64,000 nt of DNA from NCBI GenBank assembly GCA_037176885.1, contig JAWWNJ010000053.1:1178001-1242000 (forward strand), read 5' to 3'. This document shows, piece after piece, positions 11,393 to 21,427 of this stretch; the first letter of the stretch is position 1; every line of letters begins with the position of its first letter. The notes beneath the pieces are model-generated. The model did no database searches. It had not been told where the DNA came from and saw only the letters and a list, made by a program, of their open reading frames with translations. Both the position numbers and the translations under genes were made by a program. This DNA is from Favolaschia claudopus (taxonomy: Eukaryota > Basidiomycota > Agaricomycetes > Agaricales > Mycenaceae).

Positions 11393-12553
11393 TTAGAAGT
11401 ATCCTGAATGTACGAACCATCCGTGAGCGTCCTCAGGTGTGATTGAAAAAACAGCGTTATGTAGTAAAGTGATGACCCCCGCTCTCTCGTCGTTTGTCAG
11501 CGTAGCTGCTCGCATGATGTCCCCGTGCCTACGCACATAAGCCTTCATCTTCGAAAATCCTGGCTCCATGGGATTGTAGTCTGGGGAATACGGGGGGAGG
11601 TAGAGGCAGCGCATGCCGCTAACAGGAAGAGATCACATTCCAAGAAGGGTAAATGAACAAAAAAAGACGCACCGCTCTTCAATCATGTCCCGAATGAGTT
11701 GCGCTTTGTGAATGCGGCAGTTGTCCATAACGATGACAGAATTCGTGTTGGGGTAGGGATTCATCTGGTTGAGTAGGCCATCAATGAAGGCAGCGAAAGA
11801 TTCCGTGTTGAAAGAGCCTTCGATGATGTCGACATATAGAATCCCATCCAAAGAGATGGCCGGCAAAACAGACCAGCTGGCGACAGGTTGAAATCAGATT
11901 ATGGTCCCAAAGACATTGCTCACCGGGTCCCTCGAATAAAAAAGGCCTTTCGAACAGCGCGGTGACCTCGAAACGCCCACGCCCTTCCCCGATACGTCGT
12001 GCGGCGGTCGCATGAGCTTTCATCCACAAAGACAAGCTGGCGAGGAAGGTAGTTCAGACCTATCTTGTACCTGAATCTGGCTCGTTTGTATTTGCTACGT
12101 TCGATGGCGACACGTGTGAGCTATAAGTCAGAATATGAGAATAGGTGGGACAGTTTACAAGAGCAACTCGCACCTTCTTCATCCTGTACCCGCTACGTCT
12201 CAGAGCGCGCCAAATTGTAGACTGGGACACTACCCGACCACATGTCTCCTGGAGATCGAGTTGCAGTTCATCGAGATAGCGGTCGCAAGTGTGGTCGAGG
12301 GTGCCTTGCAAAAACTGAAAAGGCCTCAGTCGGAGTCACAGAGAGCAAGGAAACAATGTACAGCAACATCTGTTGTTGTCAAGTGTCTTGTGCGCCCAGT
12401 TCTTCTTCGTTCAGTGGCTGTAAGGACTTTGCCAGAGGAGTGAAAGAGATTGACAATGCGGTAGGACGCAATGAAAGGAACAGTGACACCAGCTGTGTAC
12501 ATTCGAACTATAGCCCATCTCAGATCTTCGGAGACGAGCTTGCCCTTGGCCAT
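11393..12553 (-). CDS. Tc1/mariner-superfamily DD34E transposase
   Basis: Predicted exons on the minus strand are 12553-12362, 12314-12174, 12120-11924, 11876-11673 and 11618-11393. All introns are GT-AG, 47-54 bp, and the phases agree, giving 319 residues. An N-terminal helix-turn-helix region (residues ~1-110) is followed by the DDE core: Asp144 in LVFVDESS, Asp228 in VIVMDNCRIH and Glu263 in YSPDYNPME. The 34-residue spacing is that of Tc1 elements. No stop or missing catalytic residue was seen, so the enzyme may be active. The start ATG lies at the inner edge of the right inverted repeat. The product would act in the nucleus on the terminal repeats. Confidence 0.85.
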
Positions 12554-12990
12554 CGTGTCGAGTGTTTGAGCATGGAGGAAGGAGAGAGAGAGAGTCGCGA
12601 CTGTGACGCGTCACTGAGTTACTGAGCTGATGGGGATTCTTGGACGCGTCAGTTGCGCGTCATTTCTGTCCCGTTCTCCCTACAACTTACGGGGTGTGTA
12701 GGAAGGAGGTAGACGCGTAGATTTGTGTTTTTACTTCGTCCAAAACGGCCGCTTGGTTGGCAAGAAAATTCTCATGCTTCGGGGAAGCTGGCGGAAATTG
12801 GGTTCGCTAAATTTGTGTATTATTTATACTACAAAATCTATACCATTCGATTCGCCTTTCAAAAAGACGCATTGTCCATATGTTTTTATTGCGATCCGTC
12901 GAGAAATGAGCTCAGAACAAAGAATATGGTGACGCATACCAAAAAAGGGTGATTTGTTACGTAGTCTCAACATTTCCGCAAACAGCAATA
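12554..12990 (-). repeat. Right long terminal inverted repeat (promoter candidate)
   Basis: Inverted counterpart of 9165-9586. Its inner end carries CACGATGGC, the transposase start, at the equivalent position to the partner gene start in the other arm. Differences include a few substitutions and a short CT-rich indel near 12580-12595. Confidence 0.85.
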
Positions 12991-13005
12991 ACAAATCCGT
13001 GACTA

Positions 13006-13123
13006 ATGTGCAATAGCATATGACCATTCCTCCTCTCTCCCACCAGTTGAACCAACTGCCAACTGAATTAGCTGGTCGCAAGCAAGGCATTTCTAAATTC
13101 GGTTACTTTTGGTAATGCCGAGT
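13006..13123 (+). repeat. Right part of the split CTCGG-family MITE
   Basis: Matches 39563-39680, including the terminal GGTTACTTTTGGTAATGCCG inverted repeat and final CGAG-TA. Together with 8312-8612 it is one older copy interrupted by the outer insertion. Confidence 0.8.
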
Positions 13124-13531
13124 AGGTAGGGAATAAAGAGGTAAGAGACTCACCGATATTCCATGAGTCTGAGACGAGAGTCAAGAACACAAGCTAAGCA
13201 TGCAGTAACGGCCAACAGATGCCCTCCTCGTCGTTCCTCTCCCACAAATGTTGCACACCTGGACGTATTGTGCTCCAGAGCTCCAGCTACTACTAGTAAT
13301 TAGTAAGTTAGTGTCGATTGTGTTGGACCGTTTCGCGTCGAGCCATTTGATTGCATCACGGACAGTGCCGCGTGTGCTTTGATCATAAAGCCGAGAAGCC
13401 CGACCATCCAACGACCATCGCGAATGACGATGCCGCCTAACGGCGGGAAGGATGGCACCCTCATGGAACAGTGCACAAGATCTCCCGTCTCAAAACCGCG
13501 GAGGTTATTGAAAGTGTGTAAAAGGAAGAAT
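13124..13531. other. No gene recognised
   Basis: No supported coding sequence; the minus-strand frame across 13181-13411 has no recognisable motif. Confidence 0.3.
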
Positions 13532-13603
13532 GCACTGGTCGAGGATCGAACTCGAGACCTCCCGCATATATAGTGGTGGCTCTACCAACTGAGCTACCAG
13601 TCC
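13532..13603 (-). tRNA. tRNA-like sequence with degraded anticodon arm
   Basis: The minus strand gives a 72-nt sequence with tRNA geometry: acceptor arms GGACTGG and CCAGTGC (one mismatch), D-arm GCTC/GAGC, T-arm TCGAG-TTCGATC-CTCGA and a 5-nt variable loop. A box (TAGCTCAGTTGG) and B box (GGTTC-type) match pol III consensus. The anticodon stem (ACCAC against GCGGG) pairs poorly and position 33 is not U, so it is probably a tRNA pseudogene or the head of a tRNA-derived SINE. Confidence 0.55.
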
Positions 13604-14370
13604 GTTAATTTGGGACCGGATCCAAACATTTTGGACTAAGTCACTAGCTGACTTATGACTCAAGGCTATGCAGTATTACAACATGCTTGTTAGTTGAAGC
13701 AAGGTAATGGTTCTGACATCCCGCTCACTGAGCACGCCAGTGTCAAGTCGAATCAATCAAATAAATATGAGCCAGCTCAGAAATATATTGAAATCTCGGA
13801 AATATATTGAAAGCCTCACATAAATCTGCATGAGCCTATGAATAAATTGGCTTGCTCAAAATATTTAGAAGCAATATGCAAGGGAATTCTTGTGGTTCTG
13901 CTGAGTGCCGACAGAGTCAGTGTCTCACAAATATAAATTGATTTTTTTTCCAAAACGAACAGCATAATAAAGTCATATATTCTAGTAGTCAGTAGTAAAG
14001 TACAGATAGTAAAGCAATGTAGTATGTAGTAGGATTCCAGCGATGTCTGGTCAAAGCAAGATTGGCCCAATTGATTTTTCACGGACTTTCAATCGAATTT
14101 TCACGTAGTTTATGAATGAATTCTCAGGTAAATGAAGGACTATCATTCCGTGAAATTCAATGGAAAACTACGTGAATGAACCCCATGAAACGTTCCATTC
14201 ACTTAGTCCAACTAGGTGAATTGAACCCCGTGAAATTCACAAGTTCTGCGTGAAATTCATGGGCTTTTCTGGTGAACTTCAGGTGAAGATTGGGTGAATC
14301 AACTGCGTGAAATTCATGGGGTTTGCGGGCTACAGTGAATTAGCTCACGCGCATGTTGTCGCTCACAGAC
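13604..14370. repeat. Clustered TGAAATTCA-type motifs
   Basis: Between 14080 and 14340 the motif GTGAAATTCA or GTGAA(T/C) recurs about a dozen times at roughly 18-22 bp intervals on the plus strand. A shorter cluster occurs near 48690-48800. It resembles subterminal binding-site arrays of DNA transposons, but no element ends were found. The rest of the interval is featureless AT-rich sequence. Confidence 0.4.
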
Positions 14371-15588
14371 TCACTCGCCACCAACTCTGTTCCATCTCAG
14401 GCCTATTCCTTTCAAATGACGAACCAACAAAATGCAGCTGCATGGGTATTCAAAAATGTGGGACGCAGTGAAGGAGCTGCATACCAGGTCTCTCTCAGTC
14501 AAATTGGGAACTGAAGCCCTCGCCTCATCCTCCGTATACTCCTCGTAATCATATTCCAACTCGATGAGGGGCCGGGTCACCAAGCCCAATGCCAGACATA
14601 GAAGCGCCGAGACAAGTGCTGGGATTCCACTTTCATCCTCTTCGTCTTCTTCGAACCTGCGCGTTACCACAATCATGATGGTGTGCAGATATGGAGAAAA
14701 CTCCATGATCGGACCCAAACAATCCAGGTTCGACACACCAATGGTGTTGTCCGTTAGATGAATACGAAGAATCCGGAGATTTGGCAACGGGACAATGTCC
14801 AGGGAATCAGAAAAGTCAAGGTCCGGCTTGAGTCGTCAGTCAGTCGGAGTATATGAGGTTCTCAGAATATATGACGCACTATCCCATCGACGTCCAATAC
14901 TTCAATGCTCCGTATGTCAATCGAATTCCAAGGGACGGATACCCCCTCGTGAATCCCAATAGCCTTAAGCCTCGAGACATTGAAAGGATGGAGAAGACGC
15001 GAGCGTGGTTCGCAGGGACAGCCATCGCCCCAGAATCGTACTCCTAAGCGAAGGGATACTAAGCAGACGGTCTGGTTGGTGGAAGGGGGCAGCTCCCCGC
15101 CCTCAGCGCAGTCGATTTGTAGATGTCGGATTGTGGGAGAGCAACACTCCCAAATGTGGGCCAGAGACCCGAAAGTTTGGCGGCGTGTGCTGATACTGAG
15201 GTATTCCAGCGAAGGAAGAGCCACAATGCCCTTAACTGCTGTTGAATGCCAGTCAAAAGAGCCATAGATCCCGAGCGAAAAGCGCTTCAGGTGCGTAAAT
15301 TGCACAGTGCATAGATCCTCGAACGTTTGCACGTGCACAGTGTGTTTGACCGAGTCACCGACATCGAGTTCGAGTTCCTGCACATACCGAATCAGACTTG
15401 GATTCGAGCGCAAGCTATAGATAAATTTGGAGGCCTGAGAGTCTGAAAAGTATTCTGATAAAGCTGGCTTGCGCTGCATTCACCCAAGGTCGGGCTACTA
15501 AGGCGCAGGCAAGAAGGTCGGCAGTACATCCGCCACTGAGGAGACCGATGCAAATATTCAGTAGCTCTTGGATTTCCAGAGGACTCAT
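14371..15588 (-). pseudogene. F-box/LRR-like protein gene with frameshift
   Basis: The minus strand starts MSPLEIQELLNICI at 15588, resembling the F-box start of Agaricomycete F-box/LRR proteins (hydrophobic helix, then LLACALVARPW). Near 15440 the frame shifts by one base into a long Leu-rich region (KFIYSLRSNPSLIRYVQELE and ALPSLEYLSI). A 53-bp intron (14827-14879, GTGCGT...CTCAAG) restores frame into the C-terminal part (LPNLRILRIHL), ending at 14371. The single frameshift argues for a pseudogene, or a sequencing error. F-box proteins recruit substrates to SCF ubiquitin ligases. Confidence 0.6.
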
Positions 15589-15879
15589 CCGTTCTTTTAA
15601 CACGACACGTTGGAGGGGGTGGTCGTGAAGCACAAGAGTATCACAGTCGCGTCAGGTGCCTCTTGATCTCTTACGTAGTATACCGACGTTGTTGATAAGC
15701 CGCCGGGAAACTCGGGAACTTGGGCCCCCCGTTTGTTTAGCTCCTGGCCAGCAAAGACTGGTTAAACCAAGGTTTTACAGCAGTTTCAGTTTCCGTGGCT
15801 CGCTGGCGTGATGGACCCGAGTCGATGGGATCTTGCGATGCGAGCTGGTTGCCTCGCTCAAAGGCCGACCTCTTTATGC

Positions 15880-16066
15880 CCCTTTTCCTTTTCTTTCTCT
15901 ATGTCCTTATGTCCAGTTACCGTTCTAAGTCAATGGATGCGTTCACCCACCCTCTCCACAACTCTTACCATCCAGTACCTATTCGCCTTCGGGCACCGCG
16001 TCTTAGCACTAAGGGTTTTGCTTGTTGCGGAATATAAATGCTGACAGTGATACAAAAAAAAAAAAA
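15880..16066 (+). repeat. LINE 3' end with poly(A)
   Basis: The stretch ending GCACCGCGTCTTAG...TTGTTGCGG...AATGCTGA...GATAC and a run of 13 A matches the 3' end at 48300-48392, which follows a LINE ORF1. It is a 5'-truncated LINE copy. 15600-15880 has no recognised feature. Confidence 0.7.
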
Positions 16067-16546
16067 GTCACAGTCGCGTGATTGTGTGACCCCCGGGTCG
16101 GCCGCGGCCCGAGCGGACTGGCCGCTCTAAGTGCGACTCCGAGTGGTTTAGAACTTTCTCTCACAAACTATCAATCTATTTGCGCCGTGATTCGACCGCT
16201 TGGACGAGTGATTGCTTCAAGTGCTGCTTGGTAACCAGCAGTTCTTCAAGCCTCAACCTTGAATTGAACACTACCGACTCGGTTCACTTGGCTATCATAT
16301 TATCCACACTCTTTGGGTCTCTTGTTGTACAGATTCGCATTGTAAACCGTGAGTTTCATAGCACCCTTCCACTTTTCTGTGACTCGCACGTGAATTTTGG
16401 CTGATAAACAGGCTTGTATGCTCGAACGCCATGCATCCTGATCTCTCCGAGGCGACACTCTCCTCCCTTCCACTCGCTATCAGGGTGGGTATCAATTTTT
16501 GTAATCTACAATCGTTATCGCAATACTGATTCAACGACGAATTTCT
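16067..16546. other. No gene recognised upstream of the MYND-like gene
   Basis: May hold the promoter and first exon(s) of the gene beginning near 16547; a pyrimidine-rich tract followed by TTTGCAG at about 16545-16551 could be a splice acceptor. Confidence 0.3.
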
Positions 16547-17290
16547 TTGCAGAGGCACGCGAGGAGCGCACTCTTCCCTTCAACCCCGACGGAATCTGTA
16601 TCCTGCTACCGCAGACGTCTCATCGTCGAATGCGTTCGCGCCCGCGACAAAGGATTTACCGCCCGCTGTCTCCTCCCCGTGGTCTACACTGTCCTCGGCA
16701 ACCCAAAAGACCTCCCCAATACGGAAACAACCCCCGAACCCCTCTACCGCGCTCGCGTCTGCTGCGTCGAGCACGCATTTGCGCTATTCACCTGCTGCAC
16801 CCAGCTCTATACTTCTCCCGCTTTGAACGAGCTTGCACCGCGCATTTGGGCGTGGATTCAATTCATGGACATCCACGAATACGTTCCTGTGGACAGCGGC
16901 GCATTTTTCTGGGAATGTGTGCCGCTGACGAATCTGCTTTACTTCTTAAACGACCACGACGGCCGCCAGTGGCCTCACACTAATCCCGAGGTTGGACACT
17001 TCATCGGAAAAACGTGGAATCGTCTGGTGACCGTCTGCGAAGACGACCAGGTGGCGATGCGCAACGATCATTGCCGCCAAGTGCTGGCGTCCATCGCATC
17101 CTTCCTATCCGCACACGACTCGCCCGATTATTCCAGCGCACTGGTCGAGGGTGCGGGCGGGAAACACGATTTCGCGCGGCTCCTGATTCGGACGATTCAT
17201 GTCTTCCTCCGGATGATGCAAATCATCGACCGACAGGAAAACGACGTTCAGCTCTTGCTCGCCCTCGACAGCACGATATTGATGCGCTAA
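16547..17290 (+). CDS. Helical protein related to MYND-associated family
   Basis: A 247-codon frame encodes a Cys-poor, mostly helical protein with PRIWAWIQFMDIHEYV, FFWECVPLTNLLYFLN and a conserved-looking SALVEGAGGKHDFARLLIR block. This arrangement resembles the helical N-terminal region of the many Agaricomycete proteins that carry a C-terminal MYND zinc finger. No MYND Cys/His cluster is present before the stop. The frame probably begins at a splice acceptor, since the first codons look non-conserved. A Ser/Glu/Arg-rich stretch follows in another frame to 17517. Part of the 3' region is duplicated in inverted orientation at 40890-41420. Confidence 0.5.
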   Translation: MQRHARSALFPSTPTESVSCYRRRLIVECVRARDKGFTARCLLPVVYTVLGNPKDLPNTETTPEPLYRARVCCVEHAFALFTCCTQLYTSPALNELAPRIWAWIQFMDIHEYVPVDSGAFFWECVPLTNLLYFLNDHDGRQWPHTNPEVGHFIGKTWNRLVTVCEDDQVAMRNDHCRQVLASIASFLSAHDSPDYSSALVEGAGGKHDFARLLIRTIHVFLRMMQIIDRQENDVQLLLALDSTILMR

Positions 17291-17349
17291 CCGACTGTCT
17301 AGCGGTGTATCGCTCGGCAGTCAGCAAGGCAGAAAGACGAGTGCTCCAA

Positions 17350-17960
17350 AAGTGCGGTGGTGCCGAGACTGGCAACTGCGGCGGAGGCGACGACGAGCAG
17401 ATGGAGAACGATGAGGAGAGAAGCAGAGAAGATGTCGAAGGCAGCAGCGAGGAAGAAAACGAAGAACAAAATCGGAGTCGGAGACGGCGGCGGAGACGGC
17501 GGCGAGAACTAAAGTGACGGGACTTCTGAAGGTGCAAAAGTGATCATATTCGTCTAGAGAGGCTACTATATATACAGAAATCGATAGGAGTGAGTACAAT
17601 ATGAAACTAAAACTCAGCGGAACTAAAATATAACAAGACTCGATGAAATATCTGAAGTCTCGCGGAAAGTCGGAAGAGGGCAGTGAAAAGCAGTGAGAAT
17701 AAGCAAGACTTGAGGTCATAGATGACGCGGGGAGAGATAGAGCGAAATGGAACGTGATAGAGAGGTGAGACGAGATGCAAGGTGAGCAGGGCGTGGTGGA
17801 AGGAAGCAAGAGAAAGCGATCAGTCTGTCTCGGAAGATGCCGACAAACAGATGGATGCCGTATGGGCGCCTATGAGTCCATGGTCAGCGCGCTCGAGCGC
17901 TCAACATCTCCTCCCGACTGAAACTGTGACTGTCCTCAGTCACTTGCCGAGAAGAACAAC
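17350..17960 (+). repeat. Segment duplicated in inverted orientation at ~41 kb
   Basis: It matches the complement of roughly 40890-41420. Shared blocks include the GGCAAC(T)GCGGCGGAGG area, GACTTCTGAAGGTGCAAAAG, the TATATATACAG stretch and GATCAGT(C/T)TGTCTC. The two copies differ by many substitutions and small indels. Confidence 0.7.
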
Positions 17961-18101
17961 CCGAAAGTGAAAGGCTCAGTATATCATCATAGCCAAGGCT
18001 CCGTTGGAAAGAAGGAACCGCGCAAAATGCCGAAAATGAGACGCAATGCGACTTTGAATGAGGAAAAAAAATCCTCCCGACTGAAGCATGAGCTGGGGGA
18101 G

Positions 18102-20682
18102 CTAGTCGTCAATCTGGGCGGAAGGGGTAGGGGATGGAATCTCAGATAAGTCAAATTCCACTTCATCTGGATCGGCGAGCGTGGATTGCTCGAGTTCGCG
18201 AAGGCGGTCGGTATCGATGTCAAGAAAATCGTGAAGTGGTGGGAGCGGAATAGATTGGCGGGCAAAATATGGGATGACACGGAAGGCGGCTATCGGTCGA
18301 TGGAAGACAGAGCCGTCAAGCTCGCAAATGATATAGGCACCGCCGCGGTTGCGGGAAATCACAATGAGCGGGCCAAGGTAACGTTTTCGCATTTTCTTAC
18401 CTATAGCTTTCTCAATGGCAGTATTGCGCATGAGCACAAGATCGCCGCGTTTGAAGTCATAATCGCGAAGAGTGGCGGCGTGCTCAATCTCGAAGCGAAC
18501 AGCGGCGCGTAAGCGCGCTTCAAAAACCGCGGAATGGAGTTGGGAAAGTTGATCGCGGCGTTTCTGCAGAGCAACAGCGCGACGGGAAATGAGTTCGGTG
18601 GTGGTAAGGGTAGCATCAGGTGGAGGGAGAAGGTAAGTTGCTTCGGAAATGTCGAGTGGGATGAGCGGATGAGTTCCCGTAACGGCGAAGTACGGTGAGC
18701 AGCCCATTCGTCTACGAACGGTGACACGGTCTGCCCAGAATACTGAATAAGTCGCTGAACGCCATTTAGATTGCTCGCCGTCAACGGCCTTGAACAAGCT
18801 CTCTCGAACGTCAAAATGCGCACGCTCGATAAGGCCGTTGGCGCGGGAGTTGTAACCGGATATACGGATGTGATGAATGTGATATTTGAGCCAGTGCTTT
18901 GAGAAACGGAGGTCCATTGTCGGTAACAATTTCGACGAGAGTACCCCATCTGCAGATAAGATCCTGGAATATCCAGTCGGCGATGGATTTTCCAGTTTCT
19001 TGACGAAGCATTCGAAATTCGGGGTAATGAGAAAGGGAACAGCGGCCGTGAACAATATACTTGAAGCCGCCGCTGGTAGGCATGTGCATCGTGTCCATGT
19101 AGACCTTTGCGAATAGAGGTGTGGGGACGGCGACGGTAGGAGGAATCAAGATTTTCTGCGCTTGTCGGAGCTGACAGATGTGGCAGGTCAAAATCCACCA
19201 GTTGATGTCATCGGCCAGATCAGGCCACCAGAATCGCTCGGTGAGTAACGTGCGAGTTGCGAAAAATCCCTTGTGGCCAACATCGTCGTGAGCGGAAGAA
19301 AGGATGAACAAGCGGCGCTCAGTGGGAACAACAAGTTTGTGTCGAGACTGAGGGTCTTTTCGCCAAAGTTGGTTATTGTAAGGGTAGAATTCCATGCAAT
19401 ACCTGACGAAAGATTTATAATCCTTGTCAGACATATCGCGGGGACGTTGGAGATTTGTATGCCAAACGCGGACTAAGTCGACGCGTGCATCGGCAAGACG
19501 GGCGGCGTCGGAACGGGGAACATTGTCGTATGAAAGGGAAGGAGGAGGAGGTTGTCCATCGGGGAAGAGATCGGCGGCAAGTGTCGCAACTGTATTTTGA
19601 GGTCGGTGGACGTACGGTGAGTCGTTGATTTGGTGCATAAAGCCGTGAACCTGATCAATCCAGTCATCAAAATCATCGTCTGGTTCGGGTTCATCACCAG
19701 GCTGAGGTGGACGACGCGAGAGGCCATCGGGGCCGTGCATTACGCCGGGGACGTGAACAAGAGTGAAGTGGAAGGTGAGGATCGCCAGAATCCAACGGTT
19801 CATACTGGCGCTGGGTTGAAGGTCGGGGTTTGCGAGCATTCCCTTTATGTAACGAGCATCGACTTCAACCACAAGGTTGCGTACACCAATAAGATATATT
19901 TTCTGGGATCGGAGGGCGCGGAATAGACCATAAAGCTCGAGTTTGGGTTGTGAAAAGCGAGATTCGCGATCGTTGAGAGTAATGGAACCGAATCGGGCGT
20001 AATAGCGACGGGAGAGATCGTTCGGATCGCACTGGCAGAGTAGAAAACCTACTGCATGGCCAGAGGTGTCGACTCCAAGGATGCAGGGTGATATGGAGGA
20101 ATAGTCTATGGGGCGGAGAGCCGGCGATTTAACAAGGGCAAGTTTCAAGTCTTCTTGCGCAGAAATTTGTGCAGGGCCGAACATGAATGGCATGTCTTTG
20201 CGAGTAAGGAGTGTGAGAGGGTGTGCACGATGAGCAAAATTGCGAATGAAAATTCGGCAGACGCCAATGGTTCGGTGAGAGATGAGCAGGGACCCCAGTT
20301 GAGAATCTTGGAAACACGCTTCTCATCGGGAATACGGCCTTCGGGTGCAGACGTGTCCAACGACGGTGATCTTCTCAGCGCAAAGCACGCTTTTGATGCC
20401 GGAAAAAGTACCGCCGCAATATTTCATGCGTTGAACAATACGGTTCAAGTTGGTAAAATGTTCCCAAATAAATCGACGAATCCCAGGGTTTTCGGGAATT
20501 GTTTCAAACGTGCCGTCTGGGAGAATGTAGCGCAAGGCAGGACCGCGGAAGGGAACGTCGTCAATGTAGGGAATGGTGAACTCGGGAATTTCGGGTTGAA
20601 GAATAAATGTAACGTCGTCGTGAAATATAGGAACAGAATTGGACCAACCCATAGGTAGAGGGTCTAGCGAGGGAGAATCCAA
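18102..20682 (-). pseudogene. Ty3/gypsy pol remnant: RT, RNase H, integrase
   Basis: On the minus strand: RT motif YIDDVPF (~20560), a Ty3-type thumb, RNase H (LGVDTSGHAVG, LELYGLFRAL, VVEVDARYI), then integrase with an HHCC zinc finger (HDDVGH...CHICQ) and DDE residues in VYMDTMH, IVTDNGPPF and NSRANGLIERAH. The C-terminal GPLIVISRNRGGAYIICELD block ends at a stop at 18102. The frame shifts several times between 20150 and 20330 and again near 18895. RT motif A and everything upstream are missing: the sequence stops at ~20690, where the second two-gene transposon begins. No LTRs were found. Confidence 0.85.
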
Positions 20683-20690
20683 AGTTAATT

Positions 20691-21201
20691 AGTTATTAAT
20701 CTGTGGGCTCGCTACATGGTGCGTGACATGCAATTTCTGCTTCTCTTTTGCATTGCTGACTTTCGTCTTCAGCATGATGGCACCGCGGATCTAGAACATC
20801 CTCCCAAAATCCTCAAGCTTGACGAGCTTGCAGAGCGTGGTGCTCGCGAGGAGCGTAGTCGTAACCGCGGACAAACTACCATGCCCCCCATCCACGTCCA
20901 TCTTGGCAACTCCGAGTCCGCCGATACTGTCCTTCGCGATGCCAATAGCGTCAAACGTCGACGTGAGGACGAGTCATCAGATGAATCTGATGAAGACGAG
21001 GACGTCCTCCTTGTCTCCGACGTGCTGCGCGCTCTCGATGAAAAGTACCCCGCTCTCAAATACTTCCAATATGCTGAGAGCCTGGGGGAACAAGGCATTG
21101 TCTATGCCAACAGCATTGCCGACTTCGATACCAAGTTCTACAAAACCGACGTTGGGATGGCAGCCGGTGCCGTGGGTAACTTCGTGCGCAAAGGCAAGTA
21201 A
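20691..21201 (+). pseudogene. Partner-gene fragment (last exon and end of exon 3)
   Basis: Begins within the codons for VINLWARYM, continues through a 54-bp intron (GTGCGT...CTTCAG) and exon 4 to a stop at 21199-21201. It encodes the basic/acidic linker (SSDESDEDEDVLL) and SAM-like C-terminus (VLRALDEKYPALKYFQY). It differs from the complete gene at 32652-34053 by one three-base indel and few substitutions. Exons 1 and 2 are lost. Confidence 0.75.
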
Positions 21202-21427
21202 GATGGTCGCCGCCGCGAAGAAACGCAAGGGGAAGAAGTAGGGTTGTGGAGAACGAAAGCGACAAGGAGAACTAATTTATTTCACGCTGTGTATGTTATC
21301 GCCGCCTCTATAACCTGTAGATACTGTATCTCTACTAGTTTTCTGTATATTTGTATAGTCGTACTACTTGTTCATATAATTTCTTGCCGTCCTACTCGTG
21401 TATTGACACAACTACCGGTACAACAAC

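Larger units (their letters stand above)
9165..12990. mobile_element. Two-gene Tc1-type transposon, apparently intact
   Basis: A 3.8-kb unit is bounded by long inverted repeats ending TATTGCTGTTTGCGGAAATG. It contains two convergent multi-exon genes, a partner protein gene (9587-11266, plus) and a DD34E transposase gene (11393-12553, minus), whose stops are ~127 bp apart. Both genes can be spliced into complete frames with canonical GT-AG introns and consistent phases, so the element may be autonomous. TA is present at both outer ends, compatible with TA target duplication. Confidence 0.8.
8613..13005. mobile_element. Outer insertion, TAGTC...GACTA ends, 9-bp duplication
   Basis: The segment interrupts a repeat whose undisturbed copy (39151-39678) contains the target sequence once. 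It is flanked by direct duplications ATGTGCAAT (8604-8612 and 13006-13014). Ends are TAGTCTCG and, inverted, TAGTCACG. A 9-bp duplication is typical of Mutator-like elements, which is an inference. Excluding the inner transposon, only ~550 bp on the left and ~15 bp on the right belong to it, so it was probably a short non-autonomous element. Confidence 0.65.

Noticed and set aside
17223..17809. Long Ser/Leu-rich minus-strand frames opposite the MYND-like gene tail
   Set aside because: They are antisense to a Glu/Arg/Ser-rich repeat and have the composition expected of the complement of such codons.
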